Source: Blasia pusilla
Lineage: Eukaryota; Marchantiophyta; Marchantiopsida; Blasiales
Direction of reading: 5' to 3'
DNA: 64,000 nucleotides
Assembly (NCBI GenBank): GCA_050084515.1
Contig: CM114272.1
Span: 37,634,001 to 37,698,000 of the forward strand
A program made the translations under genes and the position numbers. Of this stretch, positions 44,351 to 54,838 are shown in pieces; within the stretch, counting starts at the first letter, position 1; each line of letters begins with the position of its first letter. The notes below the pieces were generated by a model. The model worked only from the letters and a program-made list of their open reading frames with translations. It was not told where the DNA came from and searched no databases.

Positions 44351-45751
44351 ATCAAGCGACGGCCACGAGAGGTGGCGACCTCAGCAGCATTTAGAAGTGC
44401 CATCACTTGGCCTAGTGATTTGATTGAGGGACATGTCCATGCAGAGGATACTTCTGTTCCTGACATTTCTATGGAGAGGAGTGTTATGATAGTTGCATCA
44501 TTCCGTGGAGGAGAGGTGCCGTTGTGGGGCTCGACTAAGGAGCTTCGATGATTGGCAGATGAGTACGTGGAGAGCGCGTGGAGCGAGACGTTTGCATCGG
44601 AGCAAGACGGGTCTGAGGAACCCGAGGTAGCAGGGAGTGCTACGATGACACCCTTGGATACGACACCCATTGTGTGGTGTATCCCAAAGGAGGGTATTCG
44701 AGTGTTAGATCTCTTTGGAGGGATTAGCACTGGGTTAGCTGCTGTTTTGCAGGCAAGAGTGCGAGTGCAGCAGTACCTATATGTGGAGAGTGATGATGTT
44801 ACAAGGCACGTCTCACTACGATATGTGGTAAAGTTACGCCTATGTTTTCCCGACTTATTTTCTGCATCCGCGGTACAGGGGTACTAGAGTTCCCTACCGA
44901 GGGATATTTCGTTGCTCGGGGCGCAGGACTTAGAGCGGGTAGGGACCATTGATTTGGTCATTGCCGGTTGGCCATGTCAGGGCCAATCGAGTGCTGGACG
45001 AGGCAACGGGTTGGCTGACACTTGGTCCAGGTTATTTTGGGAGATATTGAGGATCTTACGGTAGTTGCAGGAGCACTAGTCTTATTCTCTACCCTACATT
45101 CTGGAGAATGCGCCGATCATAGGAGACTCTAGGTCACGGATGGTGATGAGTGCTCATCAGGTGCGTGCCTGGATCGACCCAGTAGTGTTCTTGGATGCGG
45201 TGAGTGTAGATTCTAGAGCCCATTGCCTGTGTCTATGGTGGACCAACTTGGTGCCCCATGCGGTGTTACGGAGGGCGTATGCGAGAGTGGAGCGTCCCTC
45301 CCATTTATTAGTGGATTTCATTATGGATCCAAGTCGTCGATCACAGGCAGTGAGGCACGATGATCGACCACCGTTGATTGTGGTCAACAGGGTAGGCAGG
45401 CCGCGGGCAGCCTTGTCCACGTTTGTGAGTTTTCACGCTTCCTATGCATACAAGGAGGCCGGTCTTGGCCTGGTTTGGGATGACCAGGTTTAGCGGTTGG
45501 TAGAGCCCAACGCCGAGGAGAGAGAGCAAACGATGGGATTTCCAATAGGAGTGACGAAAGTACCGTCAATGTCAGAGGCATCACGACGCCATGTCTTGGG
45601 TCAGGTGATGGACCTGAACTGCTTGACATGGATCCTCAGCTTGGGCGTGGCTGAGCAGCGCCGTATGAGATTGCGACAGATCACAACGATTGCGTTGGTG
45701 AGCCCCATGCCTACCGAGAAGGTGGAGGCAGTGGTTGGGGGCAAGACCTAA
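44351..45751 (+). pseudogene. DNMT3-like cytosine-5 DNA methyltransferase of copy D
   Basis: All landmark motifs are in order: motif I VLDLFGGISTGL (44703-44738), YVESDD (about 44780), catalytic PCQ in VIAGWPCQGQSSAG (PCQ at 44972-44980), motif VI ILENAPI (copy C has ILENVPI), motif VIII (RAHCLCLWWTNL, two conserved residues changed), a target-recognition stretch (about 45260-45490), and motifs IX-X NAEEREQTMGFPIG and RRHVLGQ (about 45500-45610). The enzyme would methylate cytosine in DNA. Nonsense codons are TGA at 44549, TAG at 44885, two more TAG near 45062 and 45077, TAG at about 45490 and TAA at 45749. At most of these copy C has CGA, CAG or CAA. Unlike copy C, no rearrangement is present. 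Confidence 0.9.
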
Positions 45752-45940
45752 GGAGATCTACACACTAGGGGAGATCGGGAGAGACGCCCTTGGACTTCTT
45801 GGGATGTTTTGCAAATACGCCAAGAGATGATAGCCACAACATTGAGTGTGGTTCCGGGCATTGCACGTGGAGGAGATTAGAGTTTGCAGTTGGTTGTAGG
45901 AGAGCAGCCGAGTGTTGTTGTTGGAGACGGGGTTGCACCA

Positions 45941-45949
45941 TAGCAACCA
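45941..45949 (+). promoter_or_regulatory. Candidate stop-readthrough signal TAG-CAA-CCA, copy D
   Basis: The TAG at 45941-45943 is in the same frame as the methyltransferase block before it and the RT block after it (46007). The following CAA CCA fits UAG-CAR-YYA. Identical bases occur in copy C, and CAG CCA in copy A. Other stops in this copy are private, whereas this one is shared by all three copies that cover the site. Confidence 0.62.
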
Positions 45950-46006
45950 CCGATACCCACGCCGGAGAGTCCTACCGTAGTCACGACGGAGACTTGGGAG
46001 CCAGAT

Positions 46007-47070
46007 ATGGGCCCTAAGTTGACAGGAGGAGAGCGGCGCCGGATACATCAGTTCCTCAGGAGTTATAAGAGCTGCTTTGCATTTAGCATGGAGGATTTGA
46101 GTATGCTGAAGGGACAGGGAATACACATTGAGTTGTCGAGTGAGACGCTGATCTTCCGACAACCCTACAGGTACAGTGAGATGGAGAGGGCTCTGATTCA
46201 GAGTAGGAGCCAAGACTTGGTCGGAGCAGGACTAGTGGAGATGTCGCATGGGGAGTATGCATCTGCCGCTGTCATGCCCGCCAAGAAGGATGTGCATGGC
46301 AACTGGACGGATAGGCAGATGTGTGGGGATTACCAACTTATCAATCGGCAGACAAAGTCCGATAGGTATGCTATGGCCACCCCTGAGGAGATCTTTGATG
46401 CGATTGGTCACGCAAAGATCTTCAGTTCATTGGATTTACGTGCTGGATACCATCAGCTGCATATCAGATAGGAGGACAAGCGCAGGACGGCATTTTGGGG
46501 CATTGATCCTCACGGGAAGGATTGTTTGTACCTGTGGCGGTTCTTACCATTTGGGTTAAAGAATGCCCCAATTGAGTTTCACGGGGTCATGGATAGGATC
46601 TTGGCTGGTCTGGATTTTGTTAGGTATTATATTGATGACATCGTAGTCTTTAGCGCCATGGTTTAGGAGCAGGAGTGACATCTAGAGGAGATGTTTTGAC
46701 GATTGCAATTACATGGACTGAAGCTACATCTTGGCAAGTGCAAGTTCTTCTACGACCAGATTGAGTACTTTGATCATATGATATACCCAGGGGGCCTTAG
46801 TGTTCAGCAGACAAAGGTAGAGGCTATCTCACGCTTTCCACGCCCTGCAAATGTGAGCCGTGTTAGTGCATTCATGGGATTGGCGAACTTCTATCGGCAA
46901 TACGTCAAGGGATTTAGTTCGATTGCGAAGCCGCTAACCTTGCTGACCAAGGTGGATCATGAGTGGCACTTGGGGGATGAGCAGGAGCGAGCATTTCAGT
47001 TGCTCAAGGATAGGTTGATGTCCGCGCCCATCTTGAGGAGACCAATAAGGGGTGTCCTTTCTAGTTGCAC
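46007..47070 (+). pseudogene. Reverse transcriptase of copy D (broken)
   Basis: RT segments are MPAKKDVHGNW (about 46275), SSLDLRAGYHQL (about 46424), PFGLKNAP (about 46550) and the catalytic YYIDDIVVF (about 46624-46655). Thumb and connection follow with GLANFYRQYVKGFSSIAKPL (about 46880). Stops are a TAG at 46469-46471 and several between 46660 and 46700, among them TGA codons where copy C has CGA. A frameshift near 47050 separates it from RNase H. Confidence 0.9.
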
Positions 47071-47082
47071 ACAGATTGAAGC

Positions 47083-47480
47083 ATGTTGGGGCTTGGAGCG
47101 GTGCTCACCCAACATGATGATGAGGATAGAGAGTTTGTGGTGGCTTACGCTAGCCACTCAAACAACGCTGCAGAGGCAAAGTACAACTCGTATGAGGGTG
47201 AGTGCTTGGTTGTAGTGTGGATTGTCGCGCATTTCATGTGTTACTTATTCGGCAACCCCTTTACCATCATCACTGATCATCAACCACTGAAGTGGTTGAT
47301 GGAGTCTGAAAAGCTTACAAGGAAGCTTGCGAGATGGGCTCTATTATTGTAGGAGTATGATTTTTAGGTGGTACATAGATCTGGGATGCTCAACCAGGAT
47401 GCACATGGGTTGAGTCATAGCTCATGCCCGAGTTAGCGAGATGCGACTGGAGCTCGATGGCATGGAGAGAGTGATGAGGA
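47083..47480 (+). pseudogene. RNase H of copy D (broken)
   Basis: The domain has Glu in YEGECLVVVW and Asp in ITDHQPLKWL. The region of the first Asp (about 47068-47080) is disturbed by the frameshift and reads CAGATTGAA instead of CAGATTGGAG. TAG at 47350-47352 and two further TAG codons (about 47368 and 47435) replace CAG or CAA of copy C. Confidence 0.86.
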
Positions 47481-47517
47481 TTCAGTGTTAGGATGGCACG
47501 TGTGAGCCTATTTAGGC

Positions 47518-48552
47518 ATGTTGGCTATGGAGAGTCAGAGTGTGGAGACTTTGATGGCAAGGTCTAGCGGAGAGTCCTTCGATCCCGAGGCCTGTGAGGA
47601 GACAACATGTGGCCGAGATATTCATGATGATGGAGTAGGCTTGGAGTACCTTCGTACTGGGAGTGTTGCGAGCACCGTGGGTGCTAGAGAGGGAGATCGG
47701 ATCCTACAGCGGGCCAGACCATTCCGTTGGGAGGGGACACATGTTTTGAGGGTTTGGGAGGATGCTAGAGTACGCGTAGTGCCGCATCCTTTGTAGAGAG
47801 CATGACTAGTGCAGCATGCCCACGAGAAGTTGGGTCACTTTGGGGTGAAGCGGACGTACAACTTGCTCCAGATTCACTATCAAGGCATGCAGACTGACAT
47901 TCAACAATTTGTTGCCAGGTGCATGGTGTGTGATCGGGTCCGAGCATCGTTCAATGCTCTGACTCCAAAGTTGCATCCATTACCGATCATGGGCTTAGGG
48001 TATAGATGGAGTTTGGATTTTGTAGGACCTTCGCCTTTGACGGAGTGTCACAATCGTTATGTGTTGGTGATGGTCGAGCACTTCTCGAAGTGGATCGAGT
48101 TGGTTGCATTGCCTGACAAAGCGAGTGAGGGAGTAGCTTATGCCTTCCTTGACAGAATGTTGAATCATTATGGCGCACCTGCTGAGATGTTGAAAGACCA
48201 GGGTACCAAGTTTTGCGATGAGTTCCAGACCTTGTGTGATCAGGCGCTGACACCACTGCACGACTTCGCGAGATCATCCCGAGGCGGATGGATTAGCGGA
48301 GAGAGTTGTTCAAACGGTGAAGAGGGGTTTACGCAAGTATGGCTTGGAGAGAGGTCACCTAGGAGATTGGGACCTCCAATTTCTGTGGTTAGCAATGGCA
48401 TACACATTCAGCATGAGGCATCCTTAGTGTCTTTTTCACCGTACTTGCTACTTTATGGCCAAGAGCCAGATTTACCTACGGCCATTCGTCAAGCTGCTAG
48501 TGAGGTGCTGGATCTTGATGACCCAGATGTATGGATGCGAGCATGTTCTTAG
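47518..48552 (+). pseudogene. Linker and integrase of copy D (broken)
   Basis: The linker ends in TAG 47794-47796, shared with copy C. The integrase zinc finger HEKLGHFGVKRT and CMVC (about 47820-47930) has lost two Trp codons present in copies A-C. The core shows Asp in SLDFVGPSP (about 48014) and LKDQGTKF (Glu changed to Lys next to it, about 48194). A frameshift near 48250 disturbs the catalytic Glu region (ADGLAERVV expected). The frame recovers at SFSPYLLLYGQEPDLP. Confidence 0.87.
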
Positions 48553-48561
48553 AGGGCTGAG

Positions 48562-49050
48562 TTGTTTCGGAGAGTGATGCCCATGACGTTCGAGAACTTG
48601 GCGATTGTGCAACATCGGGATACGTTAAAGTATGCGAAAATTCGGGGTGGTGGTTATCGACCAACTATCCGGAGGTTTCATCAGGGAGATTATGTCTACT
48701 TGCAGCAGATGGCACCGACGACGTTGGATGTGACTATACGGTGCACTATCCTAGTAGTGCATGACGTTTTGCCATCCGATGTTCTCTTGCTGGAGGGACG
48801 CAATGGTATGGTATGGAAGGACCATGTGCGTAATTGTACGCCATGTCACCTTCTTAACATTGATGGTAAAGTAGATCCGAGCTCAGCAGTAGTTCTTGCA
48901 GGCTTGCGTTGTATGTTGTGTGGTTCTACTCGTGGTGCGGCCACGATGCTAGTCTGTGATGGATGTTCGAGAGGTTGGCATCTAGCATGTCTGTCGCCAC
49001 CTCTCACTAGGGTTCCTCGGGGACGATGGATGTGTCCCAGATGTACATAG
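48562..49050 (+). pseudogene. Integrase tail with intact PHD finger, copy D
   Basis: This 162-codon uninterrupted block contains the SH3-like segment FHQGDYVYLQQM (about 48676) and ends with a complete C4HC3 PHD finger at 48910-49047: CMLC, VCDGC, GWHLAC, and WMCPRC directly before the stop TAG, with the usual LSPPLTRVPRG loop. Nearly every family-defining residue is present, unlike copy A. PHD fingers typically bind the N-terminal H3 tail and sense lysine 4 methylation. Here it would be the last domain of Pol and could guide integration or the element-encoded methyltransferase. The frame is open, but it is only a piece of a broken polyprotein. Confidence 0.9.
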
Positions 49051-49221
49051 AGGAGATACTAGGTAGGTTTTGATTCTGACTTTTTTTGTGACATGGATGA
49101 CACGAAGGCGACTAACAATGGGATCACATGAGCACCCAACCTTTATGCTCTTAGCGTCCTAGAGATATATATCATGGTAGGTACGGAAAGATGGCTATCT
49201 GGAGTTAGAGGGACCTAACCA

Positions 49222-49992
49222 CCAGCTAGGGGGGCGATTGGAGATATTTTGGTACTTCTCGCCTCTGTGTATGGATTCCATGAGTTAGCATGGGATCGTG
49301 TGTGTGTTCGATGACAACAATGTATGTTGTGTAGCGATGTGTATGCGCACGACAACTATCACGGTTGTTATGATAGATCGGTGGGATCTAGCAGAGTGTG
49401 TGCACGAGTAGTGGAGGACACGCCCAAGAGATCAAGGATGACCTGTTGAGGCCCAGGGAAACCTGAGAGAGCAGGTTTTCCCTTTGTTTCGGCTCATTTG
49501 GAGCCATATAGAGAAACTTACTATTTTGGGAAATTTTCCATGTTATGGATAGTTGAATTTCCACTTTGGGAAGTGGCCCTTGACCCGCTATAGCAGGTCA
49601 AGAGGCAAGGAGGTGACGTGCGAGTCTAGGTTACCGTTGAGAGGGCTTGGGAGAGAGAAGGGGATATACCTCCAAGAGAGAGAGAGAGCTTGAGAGCTCA
49701 TTCTCTCTTTGTTGAACCTCTTGGGATGAGGCGGCGGAGCTATGGTCTTGCTTGCCTTGTGTGTGTAACCCAAACCTCTCATTAGGAGAGTGGGTTTGGT
49801 TTGACATTGAGAGACACATGTGAGAACTATAGAGTTGTGAGAGAGATTTGATCTTACTTTATTGGAAATATTTTGGTACTTCTCGCCTGTGTATATGGAT
49901 TCCATGAGTTAGCATGGGATCGTGTGTGTTTGTGTGTGTGTGTGTTCGATGACAGCAATGTATGTTGTGTAGCGATGTGTATGCGCACGACA
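49222..49992 (+). repeat. 3' end of copy D: polypurine tract and two LTR-like units
   Basis: The polypurine tract CAGCTAGGGGGGCGA (49222-49236) precedes unit one (49250-49354, TGGTACTTCTCG to GCGCACGACA). 49355-49861 is leader-type sequence matching 6885-7370 of copy C. Unit two (49874-49992) repeats unit one with a longer GT run and ends GCGCACGACA. The layout mirrors copy A. It suggests a short LTR followed by a second element deleted from its leader to just before its 3' LTR. Confidence 0.6.
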
Positions 49993-52542
49993 CATTTGGA
50001 AAGGGTCAAAATCTTAGGCCTAACATTAGTGCTAAAGCAAATAAGAATATGATATTAAAAATCCAGTTGAAAGACAAGTTGTTTTAGTAAGGTTTGGATT
50101 TGTAACTTTTATTTAGCTGTAGTTAGGATATAAGTAGGGACAAACAAGAAGCTTAGACACAAAAAATATTTCAATGAGGTTACCCAGCCTAAAGATCTTA
50201 CTACAAGTACTAGAGAAGTTGATTCTATTGAACTTGCGTTAAATTGGCTTAGACCCATAGAAAATAGCGAGTTGAAATTCTTCATATCTTGTATAAAAAT
50301 TATGAGGTTCAATGCATTGGATTTTCATTTTTCAGGATTATTATGTCAATAATATAAAAAAATCAATGTTAGAAATATGTGGTTATTGTATTTTTGTGAC
50401 AAAGTGGCATGGGAAAAATCTGTCATTTAAAAAAGATTATGAATGAGTCTTTTAAAAAATATTTTCTACCACATTGAATATTTTCTATCTATTTTGGAAA
50501 TTTTAATTTATTATAATATAGTCCAAGGATTAATCTTCAAATATGAATTTTTTTTAACATAAGCTTCAAGTACATGATTATTATTTTTAGTTAGTGAAGG
50601 GTATTTTGGTGCTAGTTAGGGTTTTTCAAAGGATTCAATCACACGTAATGTGTTTCATGATACACCCTTGGGATTAATTATCAGCAAAGAAAGACACATA
50701 AGGATGACTTCCACATATTTAGAAAAGTCTACCCACTTTCTAGATTAAGTAAACCCACTCATATTACACTTGATTCCCTTGCCTATAACATCCTCCATTA
50801 GGTGAGGGGCCATTGCTTATTGGCTTCATCAATTATGGAAATGAGATATGAGAAATCTCCATAATTCGTAAGTCTGGAGGGTATGGGACTCCAAGTGGTT
50901 TTGATGGTGATTCACTTGAATTTGAGAAAATTTCTTGACTTATTCATTAATTGAGCTAATGTGTTTAAAATATCCATGCACGCACAAACTTCTTTTTGTA
51001 CTAGGAAAACATGTGATCAGTGAAAAGATTGTGCTAAATTGATGACTTAAGAAAATCAAAACATGAAATGTGTAAATACACCTTGTAGTTAAATGCTAAA
51101 CGTTTGTTGTACGAGTAATTCTAAATAGAATACTGATAGGACTTATGAGAGGAGTGCTAAAAGTTAATCATTTTAGCTTAATTTTTTTACTTCTCTAAAC
51201 AATATCTAAAATGATCTAATGCCCTACTCTCCCATACAAGCAAGCCATTAAAGACTTCCTACATACTTCCTTACTTGATGTATTTGTTTTTTATATTTTC
51301 AAACTTTCTTTATGAAATAAGAGAGTAAACATAAGTGTTAGCTTATGAACATCAGGTATTCTAGGGACCTGAAAGAACATTTGCAACCCTTGCCAGATTC
51401 CACTATCTAATGGACCTTAAGGAATCTCTAATCGGGATTTTACATATATGCCCCGAATCAAGGTCCAAGGTTAAGATCTAAAAGTGGTCTAACAAAGCTT
51501 GACTTGGGGTCAAATTCGGTGCCATTGGTTCAACCCATGTGGTTTCCAATCGTAGATCCGCCCCCCTTATATATAGTTGTAGAGATCTTTTGGCCCTCCT
51601 CTTTCCCAAGTATTCTTCATGGGCTGCAACTTGTGGCCTTCAACCCATAGTACTATTTTGATGGTTTTGGGCCAATATTAAGAGTTCTACATGTACGTTT
51701 TTCCAGATATCTTATGCATTGGAACCGACTCATTACAAGTTTTGAATGTCACATTACTTAAACCAAACACATCTTGGTTCTATTCATCATGACCTTAAAT
51801 GTAGAGAACCACAAAACACTTGGCTAAATTCCAAACTAGGTTTGATACTCGCACGAAGTAGGAAAACTTAATCTTGTTTAATTAGTTAAGCACGATTATC
51901 TTAAGTAGGGTTATTTAACCATAATGAGTTTAACTTGAGACTATGGTTATGATTAGGATTAGGATTTCTTGTACATACCCTATATAATTGAGAAGAGGAT
52001 CAACCTACACTCATCATGTTTTCTACATCTCCTCTCTCCAAAGTATGCTTCTAGACCGCTATTTATGGCCCTCAATGCACATTTCGTTCCGATGATTTTT
52101 GAGCTAATTTCAAAAATTGTGTGTTTGTCTTCATCTTTGGCTCGTTGGAGCCGACTCATTACAAGTTTTACAATGCCACATTGCTCAACCCAAATACATC
52201 TTTGTTCTAACGTCATGACTTCAAACATAGAGAACCATCGCACAATTGTCCATATTCCAAACAAGGATATATGCAACATTGTTGGAGTCCAACCCTTGTG
52301 AGGCTTGAACTTTTCTCAAGTTCCCCATTGCCCAATGTTTGGTCATGCTCTTCTAGGTAACAACCTTCATCATTTGAGATGCCTATTGAGGCTTCCCTCT
52401 TGCATTATGCAACTTACACTTCGTTTTTGAAACTTCTACATATTTCCGCCATAGTTTGAGCCCATAAGAAAAATACCATGGAACTTCATTTGATAGTTTA
52501 TGATTATGGAAAGAAGGAAGAGGGATTTTATCTTCATATATA
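49993..52542. other. AT-rich intergenic DNA
   Basis: No gene is supported. The pair of overlapping frames at 51969-52301 (+) and 51980-52279 (-) has no recognisable domain. Two similar sentences of sequence (about 51640-51830 and 52060-52300, sharing GAGCCGACTCATTACAAGTT-like and AGAGAACCA segments) show an old duplication. Confidence 0.45.
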
Positions 52543-52575
52543 CTAGTTGCCGTCCATACGATGCATGAGATTAAA
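52543..52575 (-). mobile_element. Helitron 3' terminus, minus orientation (start not found)
   Basis: Reversed CTAG after an A, then a partial palindrome GTCCATACGATGCATGAG, resembles a Helitron 3' end. The matching 5' end to the right was not recognised. Confidence 0.4.
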
Positions 52576-52920
52576 AATAATGGGTAATTTTGAATTATTC
52601 ATCATTATTACATTATTAAATGATTAAACCTCTTCAACCAATTCCAAGCGATCCTATTGGCTGAACCGTGGTACATATCTTATGGTTCAGCTATGTCCTA
52701 GGCTAGCATAAGTATGACCCTAAACTTAAGAAGGACATGTGTCAAGAGGAGAGATGATCAAAATTAAGAAGGGGTTCTCCAATGTATAGTATTATTTGAG
52801 GAGTGTTTATAAAATGGCGACAACTTGAGGGATAAACACATCTTTTTGAGTTTAGGAATTTATGACAAGTGGCATCTATCTCTTTTACGAACTTGCGAAT
52901 ATATGTATAATTGTAATAAA

Positions 52921-53124
52921 CTAGTGAGGTGCCCATGCTATGTACAGAAAATTAACAAGTTTTGAATAATTTTGCTAGTGTATAGCCCATGAAGGGACTA
53001 ATGGTGGGGCGTACGAAATTAAATTTCTTGTTGCCCGAAACATGTGAATATTTTCTTGGTGCCCAGTTGCCTCGTGTCAAATAGAGAGGTGTTTGCAAAT
53101 CAAGAAGGCAGTCTCTAATATAGA
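52921..53124 (-). mobile_element. Mini-Helitron, 204 bp, minus orientation
   Basis: The right end read on the minus strand is TCTATATTAGAGACTGCC, and the left end is reversed CTAG with the hairpin GTGCCCATGCTATGTAC. Flanks are A and T. An older internal 3' terminus (CTAG at 52975) matches those stacked in the cluster at 31875-32560, as do the segments GTGCCCAGTTGCC and GGTGTTTGCAAATCAAGAA. Confidence 0.78.
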
Positions 53125-53128
53125 TTAC

Positions 53129-53164
53129 CTGTGCATTGCACGGTCCCTCACGGGTCCTATCTAG
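53129..53164 (+). mobile_element. Helitron 3' end remnant
   Basis: CCTGTGCATTGCACGG and then TCCTATCTAG before a T form a typical Helitron 3' hairpin and end, directly next to the previous Helitron. No body is left. Confidence 0.55.
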
Positions 53165-53456
53165 TGATAATATAGAAGAGGTTAGATGTCATGTCTTGAC
53201 AAATCTGAAGTTCAAATTTTCTACTCTTTAATTATTGTGAAAGACGAATTCTTGACCCAACTCCTCCCGTATTCGAGATCATGATCATGTTTGTGACTTG
53301 CGTATTGAGAGGCCACCAATGTGTTGAGGTGATCTCCGTGAGGCATGCAAGATTCTAGTAGGACGAGCCCTATCTTCTCTCCCTCTATCGACGTTGCCCA
53401 TTCGTTCCTCTCAGTCCACTTTCTCTTCATCTATAGTCCTTCTCCTCTATAGTCCG

Positions 53457-54530
53457 TGTTGTGCGCCTACCATCCTTGAACGTTAATCTTTGTTGTTGCG
53501 GAAGGGTGCGTTCAGTAGGTCACGCTCTCAACGCTAATCTGCATCCAAACATGCTCTCACGTTAGTCGGGTCTGGATCAATCAGCGGTTCTAACTTGCCG
53601 AGTCCTCGACTCAGCCTCTCATCAAGCTCAATCTTCCTAGTTTTACGGTTTACACCACAAGCAAGTCTCGGAAGACTTGGGACAGACTTTATGGTCGGTT
53701 CAGAAACCTCAAACGACGTTTCGTGCTTGGCGGTTCCAAGTGTCCAATGGACATCCAATGAGTCCTTAACCGAGACTAACACAAAATGAATCACGGGTCG
53801 GAATCCAAGTGTGGCTTACGAATTCCACTCCCTTGGATCAGGTTTGGGTTTTGAGTTCCAACGCCGAACTCTTGTTCCATCCCGTGCACTTAAGACGCCG
53901 TTTGGTGCTCAAAATGGGGTTCGTCTTCCAAAACATCTTAGAGAGACTCCCCCTTACTAGTACTTATGGGGATCTCCGGGATCCCCCGAACTTTAGGGAA
54001 AGACAGTCGGGCCCCTTAGATTGGCCCTCAACCCGATTGCTCTCACAATCATTTTCGGCCAATATCTCAACTTGTACTTATACGTTTGCTGAGATCTTTG
54101 GTGCGTTGAAAGCGTCTTGAGATAAGCTTTCCAACGCGCACTTACTTGTCTCGAACGCATTTCGGGGCTAAACCATGGTCCGAAATACAATCAAATTCCC
54201 CGAATGCTAATCGTGTTCCAAAATTGGTTCTCATCTCGTTGCCAACCAACCTTCCAAGACTCATCTCATTTCAAGTTTTGGTTCGCGTTTGGTTTGGGTT
54301 TCCCGGTCGCGACCACTAACGCATGAAACGCACCTCTCTGTCTCGCATTTCGTCTCTTGGACTTTTCCAAAAGACCTTTCCAATAGCCTCTCCAAAACGG
54401 GATCATCATAACATGAGTCCACGAGAATTCCGATGTGCCACTTGGCACCTATTTGGTGTTCGTTTGGGTTTAGGGTTTCAGGTTTAGGTTCAATAAAATA
54501 TTCAGTATTTAGCCTATCTATTGAAGGCTA
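53457..54530 (-). mobile_element. Chromovirus remnant: LTR plus 3' untranslated part, minus strand
   Basis: Read on the minus strand, about 54530-53912 resembles the 3' untranslated region of the chromovirus at 21760-22190 (including ACTAGTAAGGGGGA). 53912-53457 resembles its LTR, with GCAACAACAAAGATTAACGT near the end and the terminus GGCGCACAACA. Similarity is moderate, so it is a related, older family member. Its coding part and the other LTR are absent. Confidence 0.75.
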
Positions 54531-54771
54531 AGGGAACACTATGATTTCATGGAAGATGGATACTTTTATGTAAACCCTCGATCATTTGCTCGGCCTTAAA
54601 TTTCCCATATTTTGACATCCAATAATCTACCATTCGTTCCCACTCCACCGCCCTTGCTTCGGGGTGACAAGGATGTTGGATGATAGCTTATGAAATCGCC
54701 TACATAAATTATGACCATAATTCGATGGGCCACCTCCATAAGCAATCAAAGTGAAAAAAGTAAGCAAGAAA

Positions 54772-54838
54772 ATCAGGATTCAATCAATTCACTTGTCCAT
54801 CCATCAGGATTCAATCAATTCAGGTATCCATCCATCCA
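54772..54838. repeat. Short tandem duplication
   Basis: The unit ATCAGGATTCAATCAATTCA plus a TCCATCCATC tail occurs twice in a row. Non-coding. Confidence 0.7.

Larger units (their letters stand above)
40545..49992 (+). mobile_element. Ty3/gypsy copy D with DNMT3-like methyltransferase and PHD finger, most complete copy
   Basis: Copy D starts inside its leader (5' LTR lost) and runs through gag, protease, methyltransferase, the TAG-CAA-CCA stop, RT, RNase H, linker, integrase, tail and PHD finger to the polypurine tract (about 49222-49236) and LTR-like units. It shows the whole protein order of the family. Protease, methyltransferase and RT all lie in one frame apart from nonsense codons. 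Most of these nonsense codons are TAG or TGA where copy C has CAG or CGA. The copy is dead, but its domains are well preserved. Confidence 0.94.

Noticed and set aside
51969-52301. Gene of 110 codons near 52 kb
   Set aside because: A minus-strand frame of equal quality overlaps it, and no domain or splice signal is convincing.
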